A stretch of 64,000 bases of DNA from Permianibacter aggregans (GCF_009756665.1 NZ_CP037953.1:4030001-4094000); one strand, 5' to 3'; counted from the stretch's first letter, positions 1 through 8,836 are shown. Numbers and translations are program-made. Notes: a model not told the origin generated them from the letters alone.

Positions 1-325
1 CGATGTAACCACCGGGCAGCGCAAATGCGTTCAATGATGAGTCATTCACGAGGAAAAAATAGAACTGCCGCCCTTGTGCATCGGGAGCGTTGGCGACCAG
101 TCGAAAACCGAGATCGTTGATGTATTCAACCAGTTCCGGATCGTCAATAACCGGCAAGAACTGGCGCAACTGGCGCATGTAAGCATCGCCGACCAGTTGT
201 TCGTACTGTTCCGAAAGGACTTTTGAGGTGGAGCTGCCCATATCCGGCAGTTCGCTGCTGTAGGCAATGATCGGCAGCATTGCACACAACGTGCCTGTCA
301 GAATTCGCTGAAACCATGTGTGCAT
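1..325 (-). CDS. bepA: BepA-like M48 periplasmic metalloprotease, N-terminal fragment
   Basis: The reverse strand encodes the first ~108 residues of a protein that runs off the left edge of the window. It begins at ATG 325-323 with an exportable N-terminus (MHTWFQRILTGTLCAMLPI, then a small-residue cleavage region), and continues with SEQYEQLVGDAYMRQLRQF, DPELVEYINDLG and FFLVNDSSLNAFALPGGYI. The NAFALPGG stretch lies just before the HExxH helix in M48 proteases of the BepA/YfgC type, which degrade or repair stalled LptD/BAM substrates in the periplasm; the zinc site and TPR part are outside the window. It is divergent from the tusA-like gene. Presence of bamC 4 kb away fits outer-membrane assembly only loosely. 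Family assignment is good; the exact orthologue cannot be confirmed from a fragment. Confidence 0.8.
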   Translation of the reverse strand, partial: MHTWFQRILTGTLCAMLPIIAYSSELPDMGSSTSKVLSEQYEQLVGDAYMRQLRQFLPVIDDPELVEYINDLGFRLVANAPDAQGRQFYFFLVNDSSLNAFALPGGYI

Positions 326-506
326 TGTGGTCAATAAACCTTGTCGTCCGGTACAACTGTTAAACTGTCTTAATCTACTTCACCGCGAAAGGCGTGTCAT
401 GAAGGCTCGGAAATTGTAGAGACGGGCCGAGCGCACTGCAATTGCATAGACCAGAGGAAGCGATGAATTACGCCACAATCGTACAAATAATTCCGGAGCC
501 TTGTTT

Positions 507-743
507 GTGACCGAACCTCAGATCAGCTTACAGGTCGACGCGGTCGGACTGCCGTGCCCTATGCCACTGTTAAAAGCCAAGCAGGCGATGCATCGTCTGC
601 AACCGGGGCAATGCCTGGAATTGCATGCCACTGATCCTGGCAGTTGCCGGGATATTCCTGCCTGGTGTCGACTCGCCGGCCATCAGTTGCTGAGCCAGAG
701 TGATCAGGCGCCCTTCGTATTTGTTATTGAAAAAGCGGGCTGA
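507..743 (+). CDS. TusA/SirA-family sulfur-carrier protein
   Basis: A 78-residue protein with the TusA-fold signature VDAVGLPCPMPLLKAKQAM: the CPxP motif carries the single cysteine that holds persulfide sulfur in this family (sulfur relay for tRNA 2-thiolation, molybdenum cofactor or other acceptors). A second cysteine pair (GQC, GSCRDI) lies further on. I chose GTG at 507 because a CCGGAG ribosome site at 493-498 is spaced correctly for it; an in-frame TTG at 501 is too close. The gene sits between bepA (divergent) and the PhoH-type gene (convergent). Several TusA paralogues exist per genome, so this may be a YedF/TusA-like paralogue rather than tusA itself. Confidence 0.82.
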   Translation: MTEPQISLQVDAVGLPCPMPLLKAKQAMHRLQPGQCLELHATDPGSCRDIPAWCRLAGHQLLSQSDQAPFVFVIEKAG

Positions 744-756
744 ATACACCCGCTTT
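732..756. terminator. Bidirectional intrinsic terminator
   Basis: An 8-bp perfect stem (AAAGCGGG / CCCGCTTT) with a 9-nt loop overlaps the stop codon of the TusA-like gene and lies 10 bp from the stop of the convergent PhoH-type gene. A-rich on the left arm and T-rich on the right, so it can serve both directions. Confidence 0.75.
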
Positions 757-765
757 CTTGGTTGA

Positions 766-2178
766 TTACAAGATTTCTGATGCGTAATCAGCCAGACGTG
801 AACGCTCGCCGCGTTTCAGCGTGATGTGACCGCTGTGTTCCCAGTGCTTGAAGCGATCCACCACATAGGTCAAGCCGGAGCTGGTTTCTGTTAAATAGGG
901 TGTGTCAATCTGCGCAACATTGCCGAGACAAACCAGCTTGGTGCCAGGACCGGCACGGGTGACCAGCGTTTTCATCTGTTTCGGCGTCAAGTTCTGCGCC
1001 TCATCAATGATCACGAACTTGTTCAAAAATGTGCGGCCACGCATGAAGTTCAATGAACGCACCTTGACCCAGCGCTTCAATACATCTTGCGTCGCGGAGT
1101 GACCCCATTCGCCGTGATCATCGGTGGGAGCCAGCACTTCCAGGTTGTCCATCAGTGCGCCCATCCACGGCGTCATTTTTTCTTCTTCAGTACCGGGCAG
1201 AAAACCAATGTCTTCACCAACGGGCACCGTCACCCGAGTGACCAACACTTCTTTGTAATGACCGCGCTCTATCGTTTGTTCCAAGGCTGCAGCCAGTGTA
1301 AGCAAGGTTTTGCCGGTACCGGCTGAGCCTTGCAAGGTGACGAAATCGACGTCCGGATCCATCAATAAATTCAGCGCAAAGCTTTGTTCGCGATTGCGCG
1401 CGACAATGCCCCAGACATTGTGGTTTTTGTGTCGGTAATCGCTGGCGATTTCGATAATCGCCGTTTTGCCTTCGATGCGACGAACGATCGCTTCAAAGTC
1501 ATCGTCTTCTTTGTAAAGACATTGATTGGCAAACCATTCGGAACAAAGTGGTCCGGAAACACGGTAATAAGTGCGGCCTTTTTCCTGCCAGGAATCCATT
1601 TTCTTTGCATGCGATTCCCAGAAATTCGGTGGCAGTGCAAACATGCCGGTGTGCAGTTGTTCGATTTCATCGAGCACCCGGTCGTTGAAATAGTCTTCGG
1701 CGTGAATGCTAAGCGTCGTCGCCTTGATGCGCAGATTGATGTCTTTCGAAACCAGCGTTACGCGTTCGGCACGCGCTTCTTGCGACAACGCCAGCGCGAC
1801 ATTGAGGATCGTGTTATCGGCTTTGGTACCTGGCAAGGTTGCTGGCAGCACATGTGCCATTTCCCGGGTTTGCACATACAGCTTGCCGGCGACTTTTTCG
1901 CATAATTCCTTGCCGAGTGGAATCGTGTTCAGCGGAATGCCTTTCTCGATATCGATCGATTTATTCTGGTTCAGCAAATCGTCGAGAAAGCGGCTGACCT
2001 GGCGAACGTTGCGCGCCGTTTCCGAGGCGCCTTTCTTGCTGCCGTCGAGTTCTTCCAAAACAATCATCGGGAGAAAAACATCGTGTTCAGCGAAGCGGAA
2101 CAGGGAGGAGGGATCGTGCATCAGAACGTTCGTATCCAGTACGAACAGGCGTTTACCACTGATTTTTGCTCGTGCCAT
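766..2178 (-). CDS. PIN domain-PhoH ATPase fusion protein (YlaK/PhoH2 type)
   Basis: 470 residues. The N-terminal part (about 10-150) is a PIN nuclease domain: FVLDTNVLMHDP carries the first acidic residue, EELDG the second, and further acidic residues occur near KADNTILNVAL. The C-terminal half (about 255-470) is a PhoH-type P-loop ATPase with Walker A GSAGTGKTLL and Walker B FVIIDEAQNL followed by GNVAQID. PIN-PhoH proteins (PhoH2 family) are known in other bacteria as sequence-specific RNA helicase/RNases. Start ATG 2178 is preceded by AGGA; a GTG one codon earlier is possible. It is transcribed alone, 200 bp downstream (in reading sense) of nothing obvious; the 2179-2385 stretch toward the peroxiredoxin gene holds no clear gene. 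Confidence 0.9.
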   Translation of the reverse strand: MARAKISGKRLFVLDTNVLMHDPSSLFRFAEHDVFLPMIVLEELDGSKKGASETARNVRQVSRFLDDLLNQNKSIDIEKGIPLNTIPLGKELCEKVAGKLYVQTREMAHVLPATLPGTKADNTILNVALALSQEARAERVTLVSKDINLRIKATTLSIHAEDYFNDRVLDEIEQLHTGMFALPPNFWESHAKKMDSWQEKGRTYYRVSGPLCSEWFANQCLYKEDDDFEAIVRRIEGKTAIIEIASDYRHKNHNVWGIVARNREQSFALNLLMDPDVDFVTLQGSAGTGKTLLTLAAALEQTIERGHYKEVLVTRVTVPVGEDIGFLPGTEEEKMTPWMGALMDNLEVLAPTDDHGEWGHSATQDVLKRWVKVRSLNFMRGRTFLNKFVIIDEAQNLTPKQMKTLVTRAGPGTKLVCLGNVAQIDTPYLTETSSGLTYVVDRFKHWEHSGHITLKRGERSRLADYASEIL

Positions 2179-2385
2179 CACGGAATCCTGCGTTATCGTT
2201 TGTGATCTGTCTAATCCGATGCTTCGTGCATCAGAGTTTAGGCGCCGATGGATGTGCAGTTGGGGAAATTGCGGCAGGTCTCCTTGCGATAGTGGGTGGG
2301 GTGATCAAGGCCGGCGTTTTGCACACAGGCCTTGATTCAAGACTAGCACTGTTTTTTGCAGGACGGCAGCAAATTTTTCTGCTGT

Positions 2386-2856
2386 TCAGGCATTCAATGC
2401 CTGCAGTTCGGCAAGCACTTCGGCGACATGGCCGGGCACTTTGACTTTTCGCCATTCCTTGCGCAATATGCCTTTCTTGTCGATCAAAAACGTACTGCGT
2501 TCGACGCCGAGTACTTTCTTGCCGTACATATTCTTTTCTTTGATGACATCATAAGCCTGACAGGCTTTCTCGTCCGGGTCGGACAGCAAATCAAACGGGA
2601 ACGCTTCCCTTGCCTTGAAGTTTTCATGCGAACGCATTGAATCACGGGAAACACCCAGAATCACTGCATCTTCGGCAGCAAATTTTTGGTACAAGTCGCG
2701 AAACTGCTGACCCTGCTGAGTGCAGCCCGGTGTGCTGTCGCGCGGATAGAAGTACAGCACGACGTGCTGACCTTTGAAATCTTTCAGGCTGATGGTTTTT
2801 TCGCCAGTGGCGGCGAGCGAAAAAGCGGGTGCGGCTTTGCCGATGGTCGTGCTCAT
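2386..2856 (-). CDS. bcp: Peroxiredoxin of the BCP/PrxQ family
   Basis: 156-residue thiol peroxidase reducing H2O2 and organic peroxides in the cytoplasm. The thioredoxin fold is recognisable: PAFSL near the N-terminus, LYFYPRDSTPGCTQQ with peroxidatic Cys45, and GVSRDS. The classical resolving cysteine five residues after Cys45 (TPGCTxxxC in E. coli) is absent: the sequence there is CTQQGQQF. Nor is there one at the PrxQ alpha-3 position (SHENFKAR). The only other cysteine is Cys99 (EKACQAY). It may therefore act as a 1-Cys enzyme or with an unusual partner. Start ATG 2856 has AAGGTT upstream; longer in-frame starts lack a ribosome site. Neighbour of gcvR as in E. coli and Pseudomonas. Confidence 0.92.
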   Translation of the reverse strand: MSTTIGKAAPAFSLAATGEKTISLKDFKGQHVVLYFYPRDSTPGCTQQGQQFRDLYQKFAAEDAVILGVSRDSMRSHENFKAREAFPFDLLSDPDEKACQAYDVIKEKNMYGKKVLGVERSTFLIDKKGILRKEWRKVKVPGHVAEVLAELQALNA

Positions 2857-2928
2857 GCGAACCTTCTTTAAATCTATTCGACAACGTTTCGTTGTACGCG
2901 AATCAGGAGTGGTCCGTACCATAACATG

Positions 2929-3459
2929 TTAGCTCTTTATCGGCTCCATGATGCCGTCGAGATTACACTCATCGCAAAGCATCTGGAATTGATCGCGCAA
3001 GGCGTTCAAATGGGTGCTGGCTGGTATCGCGATGGCCAGATTCAGCACCGAGACGGTGCCGCCGGTCTGATGGGCTTGGTAGGTGTTGGCAAACAGCTCT
3101 TGAATGGCGACGCCTTGCTGAACAAAGAACGAGGTGACATCGGAAATCAGATTGACGTTGTCGCTGCTGAAAATTTGTACAGAGTACGGTAAAGACGCGT
3201 CCGGTAGTTGCGTGGCTTGCGTACGCCGGGTGTTGAACACCAGCTCCAGACGATTGGCCAATGTCGCCGATTGCATTTCAAATTTGGCTAAGGCATTCCA
3301 ATGCCCGGTCAGCAGAATGCCGAGCACGATATCCCGTCCAAGCACCGACACCCGCATATCAATAATCGTGCACTGGCATTCCGTGGCCAGACGAGCGAAT
3401 TCAGGGACGACTTCTGGAGAGTGAGGGCCGAGTGCGGAACAAACAAGCAAACTGGACAT
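2929..3459 (-). CDS. gcvR: Glycine cleavage system transcriptional repressor GcvR
   Basis: 176 residues built of two ACT domains. The start (SSLLVCSALGPHSPEVV) and the VSVLGRDIVLGILLTG stretch are typical of GcvR, which in E. coli binds GcvA and antagonises activation of the glycine cleavage operon when glycine is low. The second ACT part (VQIFSSDNVNLISDVTSFF) follows a variable linker. No DNA-binding domain is present, as expected. The order bcp-gcvR divergent from dapA-bamC is conserved in gammaproteobacteria. A good promoter lies upstream on the same strand (3500-3528). Confidence 0.9.
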   Translation of the reverse strand: MSSLLVCSALGPHSPEVVPEFARLATECQCTIIDMRVSVLGRDIVLGILLTGHWNALAKFEMQSATLANRLELVFNTRRTQATQLPDASLPYSVQIFSSDNVNLISDVTSFFVQQGVAIQELFANTYQAHQTGGTVSVLNLAIAIPASTHLNALRDQFQMLCDECNLDGIMEPIKS

Positions 3460-3499
3460 GAGCTAACCGCGGTACAGGGTTCGATTTCTTATAAAGCTT

Positions 3500-3528
3500 A
3501 TTAGTGACCGAGCGTTCTTGCTTGTCAA
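3500..3528 (-). promoter_or_regulatory. Candidate sigma-70 promoter of gcvR
   Basis: On the reverse strand a perfect -35 TTGACA (3528-3523) is followed after 17 nt by ACTAAT (3505-3500), four of six matches to the -10 consensus. The gcvR start codon lies 41 bp further on. Confidence 0.5.
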
Positions 3529-3580
3529 TAACTTTCACCGGCCTGTACCATTGCCGCCTTTCAAATTTGAGGGGTGACGC

Positions 3581-4459
3581 ATGTTCAGAGGCAGCATCGT
3601 GGCGCTGATTACGCCGATGACGGCGAACGGCGGTATTGATACAGCCCGGCTGAAACAACTGGTCGAATGGCATATCGGTCAGGGCACCCACGGCATCGTC
3701 GCGATGGGCACCACCGGTGAATCCGCGACGCTAACCGATGACGAGTACCTGCATGTCGTCAAAACCGTGGTTGAAACCGTTGCCGCTCGGATTCCGGTGA
3801 TTGCCGGTACCGGCAGTGCCGCCACGGCAAAAGCGGTTGCCTTGACACGCAAAGCCGAATCGCTTGGTGTTGACGGTACGCTTTGTGTGACGCCCTATTA
3901 TTTGCGTCCGACCCAGGAAGGTCTTTACCAACACTTTATTGCCGTAGCGGATGCTGCTGCCAAACCGGTGCTTTTGTACAACGTTCCGGGACGAACTGGC
4001 TGTGATTTATTGCCGGAAACGGTGATTCGTTTGGCCAAGCACTCGCAGATCGCCGGCATCAAGGAAGCGACCGGCAAGCTCGAGCGCTTGAGTGCCATCC
4101 AGGCGGGGGCCGGCAAGGATTTTCTTATGCTGTCCGGCGATGATGCGACCGCTTGTGCCTTTATGCTGCAGGGCGGGCATGGCGTCATTTCTGTCACCAG
4201 CAATGTCGCGCCGAAAGCGATGGCCGAGATGTGCGAAGCGGCACTAGCCAATCGGGTTGGCATTGCCCGGGAACTGGACGAACGTTTGCAGGGTCTTCAT
4301 AACGACCTTTTTGTGGAGCCGAATCCGACGCCAGCCAAATGGGCGGTCAGCCAGTTGCTTGGTGGTTCGGATAATTTGCGTTTACCGCTTCTGCCACTGA
4401 CAGAAGCGAATAAACCCGTTGTGCGCGCCGCGATGCGTCGTGCTGGAGTCATTGAATGA
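3581..4459 (+). CDS. dapA: 4-hydroxy-tetrahydrodipicolinate synthase
   Basis: 292 residues, the usual length for DapA. It condenses pyruvate with aspartate semialdehyde, the first committed step of diaminopimelate/lysine synthesis. Visible motifs: GTTGESATL (active-site threonines), YNVPGRTG (catalytic Tyr and Arg of the carboxylate site) and GIKEATG carrying the Schiff-base lysine at about residue 162. TIM-barrel order is intact. The last four bases overlap the start of bamC (ATGA), so the two are probably translationally coupled. Asd, which supplies the substrate, and the LysC-LysA fusion, which opens and closes the pathway, are in this same window but in separate transcription units. Confidence 0.97.
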   Translation: MFRGSIVALITPMTANGGIDTARLKQLVEWHIGQGTHGIVAMGTTGESATLTDDEYLHVVKTVVETVAARIPVIAGTGSAATAKAVALTRKAESLGVDGTLCVTPYYLRPTQEGLYQHFIAVADAAAKPVLLYNVPGRTGCDLLPETVIRLAKHSQIAGIKEATGKLERLSAIQAGAGKDFLMLSGDDATACAFMLQGGHGVISVTSNVAPKAMAEMCEAALANRVGIARELDERLQGLHNDLFVEPNPTPAKWAVSQLLGGSDNLRLPLLPLTEANKPVVRAAMRRAGVIE

Positions 4460-5556
4460 ATTATAAAGTGCTGCTGCTTGCCGGCCTGTCGTCCGTTACG
4501 TTATCCGGTTGCGGCTGGTTATATGGCAAAGACGGCTGGATCCGCGATACCGAACACGATTACCTCGACGCCAAGCAGCGCCCGCCACTGCAAATGCCGG
4601 AAGGCATGACCGGCTATCAACCGCAGGACCGTTACCCGATTCCGCCGCTGACGCCAGCGATGGCGCGGCAGCCGGTTGGCGAAAAACTCGATATCGAACC
4701 GCCGGCGTTGGTTTTGTCGGCAGGAGAAGGAGTGGTCGGCGTTCAGGACGCGATGGTAGCGAAAAGCCTGATTTACGTTGAACGTGAGCAACTGTGGCAG
4801 CGCTTGTTGGCGTTTTTTGAACGCAACGATATCAATCTGTTGGACGTGAACAACGAAGCCGGCGTGATCCGCACCGATTGGGTACAGACCGAGCCTATCG
4901 GCTGGTTCCGCGATTGGGTGCTTGATCGCGACATCGAAAGCTATCGGTGGCAGTACTTGTTCCAGTTAAGTCCTGGCGAAAATCCAAATGAAAACCAATT
5001 GGTTGTCACCGTCAGCAAGGCAGAAGCCTTGTCAGAAGAGCAGGGTTGGATTAGCCAAGCCGATAGCCGTCGCGACGGTGTCAACATCTTGAATCAGTTT
5101 CTCGGTTTCTACGATGAACAGTTGACCGCTGATGCCCGAGCCCGCGTGTTGGCGGCCCGCGCTGGCGTGCCGGTGGTGCTATGGACCAGTCCGGAAGGGC
5201 AGAGCGGTCTGTTGGCCAATGCCTCGCTCGAACGCGCCTGGGAGATTACTCCGGCGGTTATCGAACGGCTTGGCTTCCTGGTCGACGACAAGGACACCAG
5301 CAAGCACCTGTACTACACAACGCTGGCGCATGAGGCGTCAGGCTTCTGGAGCAGCTTGTTCGGTGGCGATTCGCGCCGTATCGATCTCAGTGAAGGTGAG
5401 TACGTTATCGAACTGAAGCCGGTTGGTGATCAGACCGCGATTCTGTTCAGCCGTGACGGTGAAGTATTGAACGCCGAAACCATGGAAAAAGTATTCCCGG
5501 TGTTGTCGGAAGTATTCCAGGAACGTCGACCGGCACAGGAATTCAATCGCCGTTAA
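4456..5556 (+). CDS. bamC: Outer-membrane assembly lipoprotein BamC (NlpB)
   Basis: 366-residue lipoprotein. Signal peptide MNYKVLLLAGLSSVTLSGC ends in a lipobox (LSGC), Cys19 being the predicted lipidated residue. After an extended linker (DAKQRPPLQMPEGM, typical of the BamC segment that clamps BamD) there are two helix-grip domains, about residues 100-215 and 230-360. BamC is an accessory of the BamABCDE beta-barrel insertion machine. Position directly after dapA is conserved in gammaproteobacteria. Confidence 0.92.
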   Translation: MNYKVLLLAGLSSVTLSGCGWLYGKDGWIRDTEHDYLDAKQRPPLQMPEGMTGYQPQDRYPIPPLTPAMARQPVGEKLDIEPPALVLSAGEGVVGVQDAMVAKSLIYVEREQLWQRLLAFFERNDINLLDVNNEAGVIRTDWVQTEPIGWFRDWVLDRDIESYRWQYLFQLSPGENPNENQLVVTVSKAEALSEEQGWISQADSRRDGVNILNQFLGFYDEQLTADARARVLAARAGVPVVLWTSPEGQSGLLANASLERAWEITPAVIERLGFLVDDKDTSKHLYYTTLAHEASGFWSSLFGGDSRRIDLSEGEYVIELKPVGDQTAILFSRDGEVLNAETMEKVFPVLSEVFQERRPAQEFNRR

Positions 5557-5561
5557 CACCG

Positions 5562-6338
5562 ATGAGAATCGCTTGTCTCGGCAGCGGCAGCAAAGGCAAT
5601 AGTTTGTTGGTTGCCGACCAGTCAACGCTGTTGATGGTCGATTGCGGTTTTCCGCTGGCGGAAACCGAACGGCGGCTGGCCAGGCTTGGTGTCGAGCCTG
5701 CTGCCATCACGGCGATTCTGGTCACCCATGAACATAGCGACCATATCAGCGGCGTCGGGCCATTGGCCCGGCGTTATAATTTGCCGGTAATGCTCAGCCA
5801 GGGTAGCTATTTGGCAGACCGCTGTGGCACAATCCGCGCCCTGCAAATCATGCGCTCCGAACAACCCGTATCCTTTGGGAGGCTACGGGCTTTTCCGTTT
5901 TCGGTGCCGCACGATGCGCGCGAGCCCTTGCAATGGGTGTTCGACAACGGTGAACAACGTTTTGCGCTGGTTACCGATCTCGGCCATCCGACGCCGTTTG
6001 TTTGCGAACAAATTGGTGCTTGTGATGTGCTAATGCTCGAATGCAATCACGACGAGCAGATGCTGCGCACCGGCCGTTATCCACCGGCGTTGAAACGTCG
6101 CGTAGGTGGTGAATACGGTCACTTGAGCAATGCGCAAAGTGCGGCCTTGCTCGATGGACTGGATAGACAACGATTGCGCATGGTGATTGCAGCGCACTTG
6201 AGTGAAGAAAACAACCAGCCGATTCTGGCGCAAGCAGCGCTGGCGGCGGTGCTGGGCTGGCAGCCCGAAGAAGTGGGCGTTGCTGGACAGCAACACGGAT
6301 TTGACTGGATCACGATCGGCGGTTCCGATCGGCCATAG
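5562..6338 (+). CDS. MBL-fold metallohydrolase (YycJ/WalJ-like)
   Basis: 258 residues with the metallo-beta-lactamase fold: start [17 protein letters not shown], then [10 protein letters not shown] (the HxHxDH metal motif), VPHDA, TDLGHPT and LECNHDE, and HLSNAQ near the end. Proteins of this subgroup are predicted 5'-3' exonucleases/hydrolases; the Pseudomonas homologue occupies exactly the same place between bamC and purC. Starts 5 bp after bamC, so it belongs to the same transcript. Substrate not known from sequence. Confidence 0.9.
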   Translation: MRIACLGSGSKGNSLLVADQSTLLMVDCGFPLAETERRLARLGVEPAAITAILVTHEHSDHISGVGPLARRYNLPVMLSQGSYLADRCGTIRALQIMRSEQPVSFGRLRAFPFSVPHDAREPLQWVFDNGEQRFALVTDLGHPTPFVCEQIGACDVLMLECNHDEQMLRTGRYPPALKRRVGGEYGHLSNAQSAALLDGLDRQRLRMVIAAHLSEENNQPILAQAALAAVLGWQPEEVGVAGQQHGFDWITIGGSDRP

Positions 6339-6355
6339 ATGTACTGGTGAATACC

Positions 6356-7069
6356 ATGCAAAAGTTGCAAGAGCTGTACAAGGGCAAAGCAAAATCGGTT
6401 TATAGCTGCGAGGATGCCGATCATCTGATCATGCATTACCGTAACGACACTTCGGCCTTCGATGGCCAGAAAGTCGCGCAGTTGGATCGCAAGGGAATGG
6501 TCAACAACAAGTTCAACGCGTTTATCATGACGCGTTTGCAACATGCGGGTATTCCTTGCCATTTCGTCAAGCTGTTGTCGGATACCGACAGTCTGGTGAA
6601 AAAACTGGACATGGTGCCGGTCGAGTGCGTGGTGCGTAATGTCGCCGCCGGTTCGATTACCCGTCGTTTGGGCGTCGAAGAAGGTAAGGAACTGAATCCG
6701 CCGACATTCGAATTCTTCCTGAAAAACGACGCATTGCACGACCCGATGGTCAACGAATATCACATCCGTTCATTTGGCTGGGCGACCGACGCCGAAATTT
6801 CCCGGATGAAAGAACTGACCTTCAAGGTCAATGACATTCTGAAGCAGATGTTTGATGACGCCGGCATGATTCTGGTTGACTACAAACTCGAATTTGGCCG
6901 CTTCAACGGCGAAATCATTTTGGGTGATGAATTCTCGCCAGATGGCTGCCGCCTGTGGGACAAAGCCACACGCAAAAAGCTCGACAAAGATCGTTTCCGT
7001 CAGGGCTTGGGCGATGTCGTCGAAGCCTATGAAGAAGTCGCCAAACGCCTGGGAATTTCGCTCGACTAA
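6356..7069 (+). CDS. purC: Phosphoribosylaminoimidazole-succinocarboxamide synthase
   Basis: 237 residues, same length as E. coli PurC. It ligates aspartate to CAIR in de novo purine synthesis. The start ATG at 6356 gives the standard N-terminus [16 protein letters not shown] and has GGTGA five bases upstream; a GTG nine bases earlier is less likely. Recognisable blocks: [36 protein letters not shown] and [12 protein letters not shown]. Last gene of the dapA-bamC-MBL-purC run; tRNA-Ser follows, as in Pseudomonas. Confidence 0.97.
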   Translation: MQKLQELYKGKAKSVYSCEDADHLIMHYRNDTSAFDGQKVAQLDRKGMVNNKFNAFIMTRLQHAGIPCHFVKLLSDTDSLVKKLDMVPVECVVRNVAAGSITRRLGVEEGKELNPPTFEFFLKNDALHDPMVNEYHIRSFGWATDAEISRMKELTFKVNDILKQMFDDAGMILVDYKLEFGRFNGEIILGDEFSPDGCRLWDKATRKKLDKDRFRQGLGDVVEAYEEVAKRLGISLD

Positions 7070-7083
7070 AGCCAATTTATTTA

Positions 7084-7118
7084 GCATAATACGCCGCCGT
7101 TGCGGTTGCGTATTATGC
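7084..7118. repeat. 11-bp inverted repeat between purC and tRNA-Ser
   Basis: GCATAATACGC (7084-7094) is perfectly complementary to GCGTATTATGC (7108-7118) across a 13-nt GC-rich loop. No U-tract follows, so it is not a standard intrinsic terminator. It could be a purC 3'-end stabiliser or overlap the tRNA promoter (TATTAT at 7111-7116 is -10-like). Confidence 0.6.
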
Positions 7119-7142
7119 AGTCGTCGAAAGGTAAAACTGTTC

Positions 7143-7232
7143 GGAGAGGTGCCAGAGTGGCCGAATGGGCCGGATTCGAAATCCGGTGTACAGCTTGCTG
7201 TACCGTGGGTTCGACTCCCACCCTCTCCGCCA
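7143..7232 (+). tRNA. serU: tRNA-Ser (anticodon CGA)
   Basis: Acceptor arm GGAGAGG (7143-7149) pairs with CCTCTCC (7222-7228), followed by discriminator G and an encoded CCA. The anticodon stem CCGGA/TCCGG encloses the loop TTCGAAA, giving anticodon CGA for UCG codons. A long variable arm (about GTGTACAGCTTGCTGTACC) marks it as a class II tRNA, and GGTTCGACTCC is the T arm. 90 nt with CCA. Confidence 0.97.
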
Positions 7233-7240
7233 AATATAGA

Positions 7241-7264
7241 AACCACCTTCGGGTGGTTTTTTAT
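7241..7264 (+). terminator. Intrinsic terminator of tRNA-Ser
   Basis: AACCACC-TTCG-GGTGGTT, a 7-bp stem with UUCG tetraloop, followed by TTTTATTT, nine bases after the tRNA CCA end. The stretch 7265-7430 up to the convergent DUF3108 gene shows no gene. Confidence 0.92.
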
Positions 7265-7430
7265 TTGGTGCAAATGGTTACTTCGCTATCAATTCACTGC
7301 GCTGATTGCTGATCGTTTGTTTTCTTGTTCTTTGCAATACACTTAACTTCCCGCAGTTCTTGATTTGCCGCGGGCATGAGTGTCAATTCATGGCTCGGGT
7401 CTGTGTCGTTTCATTCTTTTTGGCGTGCAA

Positions 7431-8147
7431 TCAGTTGGCAAAAGAGCTTAACTGCAGCGCCTGAATCTGCAACTCACCCTGTTCGTCACCATCTTCGAAA
7501 AACTGTAGACGTACCGGTACATATTGATGGTCTTTGGCGAACCAGGTGATGGTTCGGCGGTCGTCATCGGCATCATGCACGCGTTCCACCCGGATGGTTT
7601 TCAGTTTGCCGAGAGGGGTGTCCAAAATTTCTTCGCCTTTGACTTCAAACTCATAGGTTTTGACGCCGCCTTTCTTGCTGACCGGATAGCTCAGCGGGCG
7701 GTGATTATTCAGCAGATCGATTTGCAGATTCAGCACCTGGGTTTGCATGTCATTCAAACCTGGCTGCAAGTCAACTTGCCATTGGCGCTTTTCGTTCTTG
7801 CCGGTTTCTTTCATGGCTTGCCAGTCGAAAGTTTGTTCGGTAAAGCGATCACGTGTCGGTGTGGTGGTGCGCTTGCTGAACTTCAGTGGCTTGGCGTGTT
7901 GATCATTCCAGATGAATGTCGAGGTTTCGGTGTCGGTGAAATCGAGAAAAAAGATCGACGCTTTTGAGCTGGTGCTGAACTGCCATTGTTGTTGATCAAG
8001 CGGTTGCAGTTGAATGTTGCCGGTGCCTACTTCGCTGTCTCCGCGTAACAATAAGTATTGGGCATTGTATGGGCGCAGCGGTACTTCACTTGCCTCAGCG
8101 AGTGAAACAAACAATGCGAGCAGCAGCACTAGGCACTTGTTCAACAT
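7431..8147 (-). CDS. DUF3108 secreted protein
   Basis: 238 residues with a Sec signal peptide (MLNKCLVLLLALFVSLAEA|SEVPLRPY). The body matches the DUF3108 pattern: YNAQYLLLRGD, SSKASIFFLDFTDTETSTF, and near the end the VERVHDADDDRRTITWFAKD segment where an exported beta-rich lipid-binding-like fold ends. Function unknown; it is the conserved downstream neighbour of purN in Pseudomonas and others, with which it overlaps by 7 bp here. Periplasmic or outer-membrane-associated by inference only. Confidence 0.85.
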   Translation of the reverse strand: MLNKCLVLLLALFVSLAEASEVPLRPYNAQYLLLRGDSEVGTGNIQLQPLDQQQWQFSTSSKASIFFLDFTDTETSTFIWNDQHAKPLKFSKRTTTPTRDRFTEQTFDWQAMKETGKNEKRQWQVDLQPGLNDMQTQVLNLQIDLLNNHRPLSYPVSKKGGVKTYEFEVKGEEILDTPLGKLKTIRVERVHDADDDRRTITWFAKDHQYVPVRLQFFEDGDEQGELQIQALQLSSFAN

Positions 8148-8776
8148 TGCACCGGCTCCATCAGTAATTGCTTATCGAGAAACGCCTGATTGTTCTGGCA
8201 GTGCAAGCGATCGCTGGCAAACCATTGCACGACCAAGGGATAAAGCTGGTGTTCCAGCTCGTGCACTTTCTTGGCCAGGCTTGCTTCATCATCTTCCGGC
8301 AGAATTGGGCAACGGGCCTGAGCAATCAATGGCCCACCATCCAATTCGGCAGTAACGAAATGAATTGTCACTCCGTGTTCTTTATCGCCATTTGCTAGCG
8401 CCTTCTGGTGCGTTTTTAAACCGGGATAGCGCGGCAACAGCGACGGATGAATATTCAGCATCCGACCGGAATACGCATTGACCAAGTTATCACCGAGAAT
8501 ACGCATAAAACCCGCCAATACAATCAAATCGGCATCGAAGGATTGCATCGTAGCGAGCAGCGCCTGATCAAAAGCTGAACGGTTTTCAAACTGGCGGTGA
8601 TCAACAACGGCGGTGACAATGCCGGCGCGCGCAGCGCGTTGCAAGCCGAACGCATCCGGCACGTTACTGATCACGCCGATAATCTGACCGTCGACGCGGC
8701 CATCGGCGCAGGCATCGATCAAGGCTTGCAGGTTGGAACCGTTTCCGGAAATCAGGATCAGCAGACGACAGGGCAT
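8141..8776 (-). CDS. purN: Phosphoribosylglycinamide formyltransferase
   Basis: 211 residues (E. coli PurN 212). Transfers the formyl group of 10-formyl-THF to GAR, third step of purine synthesis. Motifs: LLILISGNGSNLQALID at the N-terminus, AGFMRILG, and the catalytic MLNIHPSLLPRYPG (Asn, His) followed by GVTIHFVTAELDGGPLIAQ with the catalytic Asp. Start ATG 8776 aligns with the family; an in-frame ATG 13 codons earlier is unlikely. Follows purM by 60 bp. Confidence 0.96.
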   Translation of the reverse strand: MPCRLLILISGNGSNLQALIDACADGRVDGQIIGVISNVPDAFGLQRAARAGIVTAVVDHRQFENRSAFDQALLATMQSFDADLIVLAGFMRILGDNLVNAYSGRMLNIHPSLLPRYPGLKTHQKALANGDKEHGVTIHFVTAELDGGPLIAQARCPILPEDDEASLAKKVHELEHQLYPLVVQWFASDRLHCQNNQAFLDKQLLMEPVQC

Positions 8777-8836
8777 AAACGTTTTCTTCGGGCTAAAACA
8801 ACACCGGGTGCGCATGGCACCCGGTACGATTGGCGA

